Positions 1 to 7,744 of a stretch of 26,210 nucleotides of DNA are shown piece by piece. The stretch is from Chara braunii. Lineage: Eukaryota > Streptophyta > Charophyceae > Charales > Characeae. The DNA is taken from assembly GCA_003427395.1 (NCBI GenBank), contig BFEA01000889.1, forward strand, positions 125,863-152,072, given 5' to 3'. A program made the position numbers and the translations under genes. A model generated the notes under the pieces. It worked only from the letters and a program-made list of their open reading frames with translations. It did not search any database and was not told the DNA's origin. Each line of letters begins with the position of its first letter. The first letter of the stretch is position 1.

Positions 1-612
1 CCCCCCCCCTTTTTTTTTTTAAAAGGAAAAAGGAAAAGAAGCTATGTAGCTCCCCTTGTATTTATTGTACTTCCCCCACTCACTAGTTACTATGAGGATT
101 AAAATGCCTTTCGCCATTCACTAACCGTTGACAGAGGGAGGACCTACTCCCTAACGATTGTTCGTTCTTTCTTTGCTGCCAAGTCATGTTTGCCAAAATG
201 TCTTTTTTATGTTTTGTTTTTTTAACAACGGCCCTTTTACTCTGGGAGGCAGCAGTCGCGTTCGCCAACACCGGCAGGCTGACGGCTGAGAGAGCCATGG
301 CCCACTCGTGAGTCAACACTAAAAGACAACGGATTTGCTATCATAAAAATGGACGGTCAAACAGCATTGATTGCTTCCTCGCGGAGGGATTGACTTTCAA
401 CACGCCGCTCGCGCATGGGGTCGTGCTGCACTACTCACCAAATGCTGTGAATGAGGGATGGATCTTCCGCCAGATCGTGGAAAGATGCACCCGCCATAGT
501 TTGTCTTTTTCGCATTTGGTGAGTGCTCCGGCGCTATGTCTTCAAATTCCTGAAGATTGCAGTTTTCCCTCATCTCGGCGACGAGGAGGTCCCTGCAATC
601 CCGCGTTCGTCC

Positions 613-617
<5 letters not shown>

Positions 618-694
<77 letters not shown>
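618..694. repeat. (GA)n microsatellite
   Basis: An uninterrupted GA dinucleotide run of about 77 bp. It produces Arg/Glu-alternating or Ser/Leu-alternating open frames on both strands, which are artefacts and not genes. Its length may be unreliable in the assembly. Confidence 0.97.
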
Positions 695-698
<4 letters not shown>

Positions 699-744
699 TT
701 CGTCGTCGTTACGCGAAGATCGGGCCCGTCGCTCCTTTTTCTTG

Positions 745-1070
745 TTTTGCTACATATTAGCATTTCTTCTCTTTCTCTCGCATGTCCTCTGTGTCAATTT
801 CATCCCTCTACTTCATTGCTCGTTCTCTCTCTCCCTCTCCTATCTTTCTTCTTTTTCTCCCCTTTCTTTTCCTCGTACCCTCTCCCAACTTTCTCTTCTT
901 CTCGTTATCTCCTTCCCCCACCGTCTTTCTTTTTCCGCATTGTCCCTTCCTCTAGTGTCTTCCCTGCCTATTCTTCCCCTGGTTTCTGTTTTCTCTCTCT
1001 CTTTTCTTTCCGCTCTTTTTCTTTCTTTTCCGGCCCGTTTCAGAGGCTGAACTGGGTTTTGGCCATAGGC
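745..1070. repeat. pyrimidine-rich tract
   Basis: About 325 bp of mainly C and T on the plus strand, made of degenerate CTT/CTCT runs rather than a clean repeat. Long frames run through it only because the composition excludes most stop codons. No gene is seen. The stretch from 1 to 610 has only homopolymers at the extreme left end and no recognisable gene. Confidence 0.8.
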
Positions 1071-1086
1071 GAGCTCCCCGGGTTCT
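1071..1086. repeat. target-site duplication, SINE 3' side
   Basis: GAGCTCCCCGGGTTCT. It matches 15 of 16 positions at 1475-1490 and lies directly next to the oligo(T) run (oligo(A) on the minus strand) that ends the SINE. Confidence 0.7.
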
Positions 1087-1474
1087 TCTTTTTTTTAAGT
1101 AAGCTACATTCTTCTCTCAATTTCACCTCACGCTACCTACCTACCACTACTCCTAATTATAGTCATACGGGAACCCCGTAGCAGCCAGAACCGTGTTCTC
1201 GAGAGAACATGCGGGGGCTACTCGCGACCTGCAGGTGGGCGATACCGGCCAGGGACAGCCGGTAGCATCACGGACCATGCCAACAGGACGAATCCCGGTG
1301 CCTCTCCTCACGTCCCCTCCCCTACGAACATCAGCAGACTCTGCTCGATGCCGATCGGGGGATCCAGTGGTCTTATCTCTAGGTGGCGGGCGCCAAGCAC
1401 GACCAGGAAGGTACATGAGGCCAATGGAGATTGAACCCACGACCTCCTGAATGCCAGTTGCGAGCCCTACCGCT
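1087..1474 (-). mobile_element. tRNA-derived SINE, probably complete
   Basis: A non-autonomous retroposon transcribed by RNA polymerase III and mobilised by the machinery of a LINE. Read on the minus strand it has a tRNA-like head with an A box around 1480-1469 and a B box (GGGTTCAATCTCC) at 1438-1426. A body of about 300 bp without a usable reading frame follows, then a run of eight A at 1096-1089. The two sides carry a 16-bp duplication differing at one base, as expected for LINE-driven integration. The A-box sequence overlaps the 5' copy of the duplication, so either the first nucleotides of the head were lost at insertion or part of the duplication is coincidental. An inverted repeat GTTCTC/GAGAAC with a 2-nt spacer lies in the body near 1194-1207. 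The head resembles Ala-type tRNA most, but the anticodon arm is degenerate. Family name unknown. Confidence 0.7.
1426..1438 (-). promoter_or_regulatory. RNA polymerase III B box of the SINE
   Basis: The minus strand reads GGGTTCAATCTCC, close to the tRNA T-loop consensus GGTTCGANNCC. It lies about 30 bp after the A box, which is normal tRNA spacing. Confidence 0.75.
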
Positions 1475-1480
1475 GAGTTC
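1469..1480 (-). promoter_or_regulatory. RNA polymerase III A box of the SINE
   Basis: The minus strand reads GAACTCAGCGGT, close to the tRNA D-arm consensus TRGCNNAGYNGG with changes at the first positions. It overlaps the 5' target-site duplication. Confidence 0.65.
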
Positions 1481-1490
1481 CCCGGGTTCT
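1475..1490. repeat. target-site duplication, SINE 5' side
   Basis: GAGTTCCCCGGGTTCT, one mismatch to 1071-1086. Confidence 0.65.
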
Positions 1491-1514
1491 GCTGCGGCAG
1501 ACCGCGTGTTGTGT

Positions 1515-1760
1515 TTGAGTGCTGGAGTTGACTTCGTCCTAACAGTGGCTTGCGTCCTGGTATTGACTGACGTCATGGCGTTGATTTTGTCCTGGCGCTG
1601 TTTTTTGTCCTGCCGTTGACTTTCGTCTTGCCGCTGGTTGTCTTGACGTTGGCTTTGTCGCCCGGGCGTTGAATTTTCCCCGATGGCGTTGGACGTTTGC
1701 ACGGTCGTTGACTTTCGTCCGAGCGTTGACCCTTGTCTGGGCGTTGACTTTCGTCACAAA
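1515..1760. repeat. 18-bp degenerate minisatellite
   Basis: About 13 diverged tandem copies of a unit close to GGCGTTGACTTTCGTCCT. The 18-bp period keeps frame, so the minus strand shows a pseudo-repeat rich in R-Q-D-K hexapeptides. That frame breaks between units and is not a convincing protein. Confidence 0.85.
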
Positions 1761-1978
1761 TGCGAGCTTTCTGTCCTGGTGGAGATTGTCACGCTGGCGT
1801 TGAATCGCTGAGGAAGATTTTCCGACTCCAGGTCCAGTCTAACCAATGGAACGTGGTTTTAGATAGTGACTCTGAATGCAGCAGAAAGTGAATGACGATG
1901 TGGCTTGCAAAGTTTTTGATCCGCTTTTAAAAACTGTGACCGTCCTTTTTATGTTTATTTTCGCATTGGGGTTTTCAG

Positions 1979-2103
1979 ATGCGGGGTGCCTTCTCAGGCT
2001 TTACCAGATTGTCGAAAGGCATTGCAGCTGTTCTCGTTGCTGGATACGTCTGTACGGCCTTGGTGCCACAAACGCGGGAGTTCGTCGCGTTGGTTCCTGT
2101 CAG
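1979..2103 (+). CDS. TMEM115: TMEM115-like rhomboid-related protein, exon 1
   Basis: N-terminal coding exon of a multi-pass Golgi membrane protein of the TMEM115 family (DUF1751), a rhomboid-like family without protease function that is linked to the COG complex and retrograde Golgi transport in animals. The 41 codons plus two bases contain FSGFTRLSKG, then a hydrophobic helix (IAAVLVAGYVCTALV, about residues 15-29), then FVALVPVR. I recall plant family members having GFTRLxKG, a hydrophobic segment and LALIPAR in the same places. The exon ends CAG|GTGAGA at 2103/2104 in phase 2. It joins in frame to 4192-4252, which carries the next conserved block, so the two exons support each other. The ATG at 1979 comes directly after TTTTCAG, so a 5'-UTR intron may end here; otherwise translation starts in the usual way. 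Later exons were not found, so the gene is incomplete in this window. Confidence 0.8.
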
Positions 2104-2178
2104 GTGAGAGCCAACAGGTGGTGTGAAGGGGGGGAAGGGAGAATATATTGGCTTGGAAAAGGGGATGGTGTGGGGATT

Positions 2179-2180
<2 letters not shown>

Positions 2181-2229
<49 letters not shown>

Positions 2230-2230
2230 N

Positions 2231-2298
<68 letters not shown>
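2181..2298. repeat. compound (GT)n-(GA)n microsatellite with an ambiguous base
   Basis: About 49 bp of GT alternation, a single undetermined base (n) at 2230, then about 68 bp of GA. The n at the exact junction suggests the true repeat length was not resolved. It lies in intron 1. Confidence 0.97.
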
Positions 2299-2301
<3 letters not shown>

Positions 2302-2423
2302 TGGTTCTGGGAGATGAGATGGGTGGAAAGTTGCGAAAGTGTGGAATGTACGAATGAGGAGTTCATACGGTGACTCGAACGGTTGCCGCAAAAATAAGAA
2401 ATAAAATTAGACACATTGTGGAA

Positions 2424-2693
2424 TCACCGAAAGTAGAGCATGGAGATGTTGAAAGGAAGTAGAGTAAGATGAGCTTTTGGAGAAAGGGAGAAAAATGGAA
2501 TGCGAGAGCATTTCTGGATGCATCTGACCGCAACTGCGTCCAGAGATTAGTCGACTTCTGGCATCATCGAAAGTAGAGCATGGTGATGTCGAAAGGAAGG
2601 ACAGTAAGACGAACTTTGGGAGGAAAGGGAGAAAAAGGGAATGCAAGAGCATTTCTGGATGCATCTGACCTTAATTGCGTCTAGAGATTAGTC
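2424..2693. repeat. tandem duplication, period about 140 bp
   Basis: Two diverged copies. The shared block CGAAAGTAGAGCATGG starts at 2428 and again at 2568. Both copies end in AGAGATTAGTC, at 2552 and 2693. It lies inside intron 1. Confidence 0.9.
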
Positions 2694-3117
2694 TAAAAGG
2701 TCTAGTGTGAGTACGCCCGGAGCCACCCACCCATTGGGTTTTGCTCCACCTCTCACCATCTGGTGCAGTTTCCCGTGTTCTAGCGGAAGATTCATCCTCA
2801 TTTTGCACATTTGGGGAGTGGTGGAGCGAGGCCCATTGTGAGATGCATTAGCAGATGATGCATACCTGCAAAGCAGTCATGCACACATAATTAACCCAAA
2901 ATATATCGCCCCAAAGTTGATGATGGAAGCTCTCTAATCGCAACCAAAACCCCCAGGGACGCTCACATTTACCGACAGTCGCAAAACACGATCAGCAGGC
3001 AGCACGACGGGCTGCTAAAGAGAATTCTGCTGTTATCATCACCAGCGCCATCATCTACTGTTAGAAATCTACTGCTAGCAAGGGCAGGATCCGCTACTAC
3101 CACCGTGTGGCCTGGAC

Positions 3118-3480
3118 TGAAAGTTGCCCCAAAGTCAGCTATAGTAACCACACGTTCTATTTGGGGGGGAAGACAGTAGGCAACAGTCAGCCATAATAGC
3201 AGCAATTGGCGGCAGCAACAGCAGAAGCAAACAGCAGCAATAGACAGAGGAGCGGTATCAAAACCTAGTCTAGGAAATGGCTGGTATCAAAACCTACTCT
3301 AGGAAATGGCTGCTGTACCAAAACCTGCTGTCAGAAGTCTGTATCTACATTGAAAATTGGCCCAAATTCAGCTGTAGTTGCCACACGTTCTCTTCCGGGG
3401 GGAAGACAGTAGACAACAGTCAGCCACAATAGCAGCAATTCGCGGCATCAACAGCAACAGCAAACAATAGCAACAGACAG
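3118..3480. repeat. 233-bp duplication with nested 29-30-bp repeats
   Basis: A block starting TGAAAGTTGCCCC at 3118 recurs as TGAAAATTGGCCC at 3351, with shared GAAGACAGTAG and CAGCAACAG-rich ends. Between the copies, units of about 29-30 bp starting GGTATCAAAACCTA are tandem at 3254, 3283 and about 3313. Related motifs reappear near 3487-3535. Confidence 0.85.
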
Positions 3481-4191
3481 GTGTGTGGTAGCAAAACCTT
3501 CTGCGAGAAACGGCTGATGCATCAAAACCTACTGCCAGACACTGACGGTGGACCGGGCTGTGGCCTGCCCATCACAGTCTGGTGCCGACTGTACGGTGTA
3601 GCACGGTGTTATGTGAGGAAGTTAGCCGAGCTGACTTTCATAGATGTTCTGACAGTAGTTGCTGAGAGGGCAGACTCACATGTACAAGTGCTGTCTCTGT
3701 TGAGTTTTATCGTGACTGATGGGACGCTGCACTACTGAGCCCTTCTGCGGGATTCCGCCAGCGCACAGTTTGATTGGGCTCGATGTGTATGCCACAAGAT
3801 CACTTGTTCTTCCACGTGCAGCGGGCACGTACGCTGCTATTGTGCTGAGTATTTGGAGGGATCCTGCTTGTATTAAAAAAATGACAATGCATTTCTATTA
3901 CGTCATGAACTTATGGCCTGGATCATACTCGCATGGTCACTTTTTTAGTTGAACCTGTCTGTCCATGCAGCCATATTCAGGTCTTTGCATTTCTCCCTCT
4001 CTGGTATTGATATTCTCAGTGTGCTGCAGCAATCCCATCATGCCTGCCAAAGCTGTTCCTGAGCACACAATGAGCATCGTTTAGTGGTGACATGTTGAGT
4101 GGAGTGCTCACTTTTTTCTTTCCCTCCCTTTATTTCGACAACTTCAATGACTTGGTTGGATTTGCGGCCGTGTGGTTTGTCGTCGTTGCAG

Positions 4192-4252
4192 GACCATACC
4201 TTTTGGCTGGAACCTAATTACTGCAGGTGTCTTAGAGACTTCACTCATAAAT
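4192..4252 (+). CDS. TMEM115: TMEM115-like rhomboid-related protein, exon 2
   Basis: A 61-bp exon between TTGCAG (ending 4191) and GTAAGA (from 4253). Its first G completes the Arg codon left open by exon 1 (AG|G), and 20 codons follow, ending in phase 0. They read TIPFGWNLITAGVLETSLIN. This matches the block after the first membrane segment in plant TMEM115-type proteins, which I recall as TIPF-WNLITAG followed by a Glu and a small hydrophobic stretch. Frame, phase and order agree with exon 1, which would be very unlikely by chance. The protein should continue with a GKLLEPxWG-like motif and further membrane helices. I searched downstream by eye and found none, so intron 2 is very long or the gene is broken. 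Confidence 0.8.
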
Positions 4253-4620
4253 GTAAGAAGCTGTGAATCTGTGCTTCACTCGCAAAATGACCCTTTGCTG
4301 CTGAAACACATTGCTGCAGTACCTTTTACATTATGACCTTTTATTTCTCTATCTCTGCATTGGCGAAACTTCTGGGGTTCCATATTTGCTGTGCAAATGT
4401 CCTTGAGAGCAGGAAGATGTCTGACCCAGAAACAAAAAAAAGAGGCAGAAAACTACATTGGTGCAAGCAAAGCATTAAATTGGGATCCAAGAAAAAGAAA
4501 AGTTTGGGGAAAGCAGTTACAACTTGCCCCATACAGTTTTTTGTTTTTGCAAAGTGCGTTCTTTTAGTTGATAGGTTTGTGACAATATATGTACCAGTCT
4601 TACATCTAAGAAGACTCACA
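4253..4620 (+). other. start of intron 2, no gene recognised
   Basis: Begins GTAAGAAG, a good donor. A 96-codon open frame at 4333-4623 contains AKLLGF and KKRGRK, but it lacks family motifs and lies within the presumed intron. I take it as chance. Confidence 0.5.
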
Positions 4621-4621
4621 T

Positions 4622-4800
4622 AAGCAGACTCACATAGCAGACTCGCATAGAGTCACATAGAGTCACATGGAGCGAAGAGTCACATAGAGCAGTGACATAG
4701 GCGAGTGACGTAGACAAGGGACAAGGAAGAGGTGAGTTGCATGCAAACGTTACATACAAGAGGTGCATACAATAGCAAGAGGTGCATACAATAGTAGCAC
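4622..4800. repeat. degenerate short tandem repeats
   Basis: Imperfect repeats of AGAGTCACAT-type units (about 12-17 bp) from 4622 to about 4715. Two near-identical 19-bp units, AAGAGGTGCATACAATAGC, then lie at 4758-4776 and 4777-4795. Confidence 0.75.
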
Positions 4801-4859
4801 GAGCGGTATGGTATCTAGATGCAGAGAAACTGGCAGAAGTCGAGAACACAGTAGTACTG

Positions 4860-5190
4860 GCCAACATTGCTTTGCACGGAATGGAAGTGCTGGCCCAATC
4901 AGCATTCCGCCTGAGGACTCGACAGCAGCACCTGGAAGTGCTGGCCCGCCTGAGGACTCGACAGCCCCGCCTGAGGACTCAACAGCAGCACGGAATGGAA
5001 GTGCTGGCCAACATTGCATTGCACGGAATGGAAGTGCTGGCCAACATTGCATTGCAGCATTCTGCCTGAGGACTCGACAGCAGCACGGAATGGAAGTGCT
5101 GGCCAACATTGCATTGCACGGAATGGAAGTGCAGCCCCACCTGAGGACTCAACAGCAGCACCTGGAAGTGCTGGCCCAATCAACATTCCG
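4860..5190. repeat. composite minisatellite of two interleaved units
   Basis: Built from unit A (about 32 bp, GGAATGGAAGTGCTGGCC plus AACATTGCATTGCAC) and unit B (CCTGAGGACTCGACAGCAGCA, about 22 bp, with CTGGAAGTGCTGGCC variants). They occur in mixed order, about five A and six B. Open frames exist on both strands in several frames, so none is trusted as a protein. Confidence 0.85.
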
Positions 5191-5404
5191 ATCTCCGGTC
5201 TAGCAGCTAGAACTCCTATAATGGGTCAAGACAAAGCTTTTAATCTGTCAATCCCTGCTATGTCTGAACCCGGTGAGTTTCTAAAACCGTCGTGCACCAC
5301 CACCCATAGAGTCAAGAGGCCGCCATCAGCCTACCGTTTCCTCACCGCACAACAGATGTAGTAGACTTGCTGCAGACTCCACAACTTCGCGAGTCCTTCA
5401 TCAG

Positions 5405-5492
5405 GTAAGTGCTCCCTCTTTCTCTACCCCTGGCGTTCCTCACTCCTCCAAACCGCTTGTCTTGAAACTTCAACCGCTTTCGCTTTGCCCAG
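5405..5492 (+). other. possible 88-bp spliceosomal intron
   Basis: Begins CAG|GTAAGT and ends with a pyrimidine-rich stretch and CCCAG. Flanking frames on both sides are open for tens of codons: a phase-0 joining runs on for 58 codons, and a phase-1 joining for about 86. No flanking sequence was recognised as a protein family and several phases are open, so the reading frame is undecided. If intron 2 of the upstream gene spans this region, this would be a nested or chance element. Confidence 0.3.
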
Positions 5493-5930
5493 CTATTAAG
5501 AGGTCGGGGAATGAGCATGGCTCGTCGGAGATGGTCACGACCTTCAAAGGCAGAGCAACTCGTTGTTGGGACAAAGGTTCTGAGCAAGATGGAGTTTGCG
5601 GCCCAGCCAACGAACACCATACGGAGGAACAGTCTGCAAGCGGGGTGCAGATCAAGATGCACATACCGATGATGACCACGAATGGCAGCACTATACCTCC
5701 TCACCAAATGAAGAAAATGTACCTTCCTCTAATGAGTGGAGAGATTCATTGACATTCCAAAAACTGACTTTTTTTTTGGAATTTGGTAAGATGCAGGCTA
5801 AGTTCTGCAAATGAATCCTCCCCTAAAACAGAAACGGGTACGTGTCGAGATAATCACCCGTTATAGTACGCAAATTGAGAATGAAACTCCCTCGAGAATA
5901 TGGGAGGATGCATACCAATAAGCACTCCTT

Positions 5931-5932
<2 letters not shown>

Positions 5933-6000
<68 letters not shown>

Positions 6001-6006
6001 GCGCGC

Positions 6007-6081
<75 letters not shown>
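5933..6081. repeat. compound (CT)n-(GC)n-(GT)n microsatellite
   Basis: About 64 bp of CT, then about 8 bp of GC, then about 72 bp of GT. The alternating GC/GT part could adopt Z-DNA and the CT part could form triplex DNA. Open frames across it on both strands are artefacts. Confidence 0.97.
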
Positions 6082-6082
<1 letters not shown>

Positions 6083-6827
6083 TCTTGCGGTGTAATGCGC
6101 ACTATGAGTCGAACTCGGCCCGATCTGCACGAAATCTCTCAGAATTCTTCGCCTCTGTACTTGGCAGTATAGCTCCATCGGTCGTTGGTGGCTACCAGTG
6201 CATGCTAACCTTACTACGACTGTAACTTCCGCAGCTATGGCGCTACGGTTAGCAGACACAAACGATGATGTATTCGTACCCGTCAATTCTCTTCCTCATC
6301 GTTCTTCCAAGGGATCGGCTCCCTCGAGCTTCATCGGCGGTCAAAATTCACCATGCCAAGAAAGATCGTGAAGCATGCCACACTCATCATTCAATCCGGA
6401 TAAGCTGCCACTCAATTCCTTCGCAGGTAACAACCTCTCTCTCTCTCTCTCCCTTCAAGTTCTTTCACCTTGCCCTTTCTTCGTTCGATCTTCAATGCTC
6501 AACTGTTCACTCTAGATCTACAAAGAGCTCTCGACCCTGCCCCTTCTATCCGCTAAATGGACGGATCTTCCTAGGCGCATCCTGAGACTTCCCTTGCTCT
6601 CTGAAACATGGGGGTAAAAGAGGCCACCAGATACATACCGTGCCATTTAGCGCACAACCTCCACCATGTGGAAGGACGAAGAGGAGGGACAGCACCAGAC
6701 ATGTCTGTCGTGATGCTCCGTGCTATATCGTATCGAGCACCACGAGAGGAAGGTCTGCACCATGTATAATCAATCGATTGCGACGCTCATCATCAGTATG
6801 GCCAGGTCAAGAAGAGCGTCAGGACTT

Positions 6828-6938
6828 CCTCCTCCTCCTCTCTCTCTCTCTCTCTCTCTCTTGTCCCCCCCTCTCTCTCTCTTTCTCTCTCTCTCGCTCC
6901 CCCTCTCTCTCTCTCTCTATCCATCTATCTCTCGCGTC

Positions 6939-6985
<47 letters not shown>

Positions 6986-7197
6986 CTCTCTCTCTCTCAC
7001 GCGTCCCCCTCCTCTCTCCCTCTCTCTCTCTCTCTCTTGTCCTCCTCTCTCTGTCTCTCTGTCTCTCTCTCTCTCTGTCTCACACACACGTCCTCCTCCT
7101 TTCTCTCTCTCTCTCACGTCCTCCTCCTCTCTCTCTCTCTCACGTCCTCCTTTCTCTCTCTCTCTCTATCTCTTTCTCTCTCGTTCGATTTTTTTTT

Positions 7198-7229
<32 letters not shown>

Positions 7230-7248
7230 ATATCATCACTTTTTGCCT
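6828..7248. repeat. polypyrimidine tract with CTC and CT repeats
   Basis: About 420 bp that is nearly all C and T on the plus strand, punctuated by short TCGTCC, ACGTCC and CACACA interruptions. The 228- and 248-codon frames through it are serine/leucine artefacts. Confidence 0.95.
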
Positions 7249-7268
7249 CGTCACGGTGTGAGTGCATC

Positions 7269-7300
7269 GGCTCTCACCTTTTCGCAAAGGTGTGGGAGCC
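7269..7300. other. imperfect hairpin
   Basis: GGCTCTCACCTTT, loop TCGC, then AAAGGTG followed by GGGAGCC. The stem is about 12 bp with a small bulge. Function unknown. Confidence 0.5.
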
Positions 7301-7623
7301 CTCCCGGCCATGTCACGCAGGAGTAAACGAAACAAAAACAGAGACAACTTCGGAACGACGTAAAATAATCCTGCGAACTGCCAAGACGGCCGAGGTCGTG
7401 TCGCTCCTTCGCCGCTCTAGCCGGGGTCGCCAACTGTACATCCCGCGGTCCCCTATGACAGGATAGGTTCCCGCGGGCCATAAACTTTCATTCCTTAAGG
7501 GGCTGTTACCACCCTTAGGGGCATATCCCCTACCGAGCTACTGACCCACGTGAGAAAGCTTTTAGATGCAATTGCAGAGGTAGGTCAGCCGAGGGCGTTT
7601 GCTCGTTCGTTGTGGTATAGATA

Positions 7624-7643
7624 CGCTTGGTTAACACCAAGCG
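7624..7643. other. perfect 8-bp hairpin
   Basis: CGCTTGGT, TAAC loop, ACCAAGCG. The motif CCAAGCG appears again near 7730. Several other short inverted repeats lie between 7800 and 8010 (such as GCCAAC/GTTGGC and CCGAC/GTCGG). Confidence 0.6.
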
Positions 7644-7744
7644 GACCCGAGCGTTGTCCGTTCCTAGGGCGCTGATCTCCTAGGTACGAAGCAAACGTCG
7701 GTCGATTAGGTTGGTCTCAACCAAGCGTGAAACCTGACGTTGAT

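Larger units (their letters stand above)
2104..4191 (+). other. intron 1 of the TMEM115-like gene
   Basis: Begins GTGAGAG and ends CGTCGTTGCAG, both good U2-type splice signals. The 2,088 bp hold a compound GT/GA microsatellite, a 140-bp tandem duplication and a 233-bp duplication with nested 30-bp units. 2700-3110 and 3490-4190 show no recognisable feature. Small frames at 3481-3738 and 3719-3952 look like chance open frames within the intron. Confidence 0.75.

Noticed and set aside
390-1181. 263-codon plus-strand open frame
   Set aside because: It crosses a (GA)n repeat, a polypyrimidine tract and part of the SINE. Composition explains its openness.
3254-3290. Retrotransposon primer-binding site (GGTATCAAAACC resembles the initiator-tRNA type)
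   Set aside because: It is repeated every 29-30 bp inside a tandem array, with no LTR upstream and no coding region downstream.
4333-4623. Third exon of the TMEM115-like gene (contains AKLLGF)
   Set aside because: The residues around it do not match the GKLLEPxWG block, and reading in phase 0 from the nearest acceptor gives no family match.
4860-5190. CRISPR-like array
   Set aside because: Units abut or interleave without unique spacers, and the context is eukaryotic.
6640-7466. 228- and 248-codon frames
   Set aside because: They are Ser/Leu artefacts of the CT tract.
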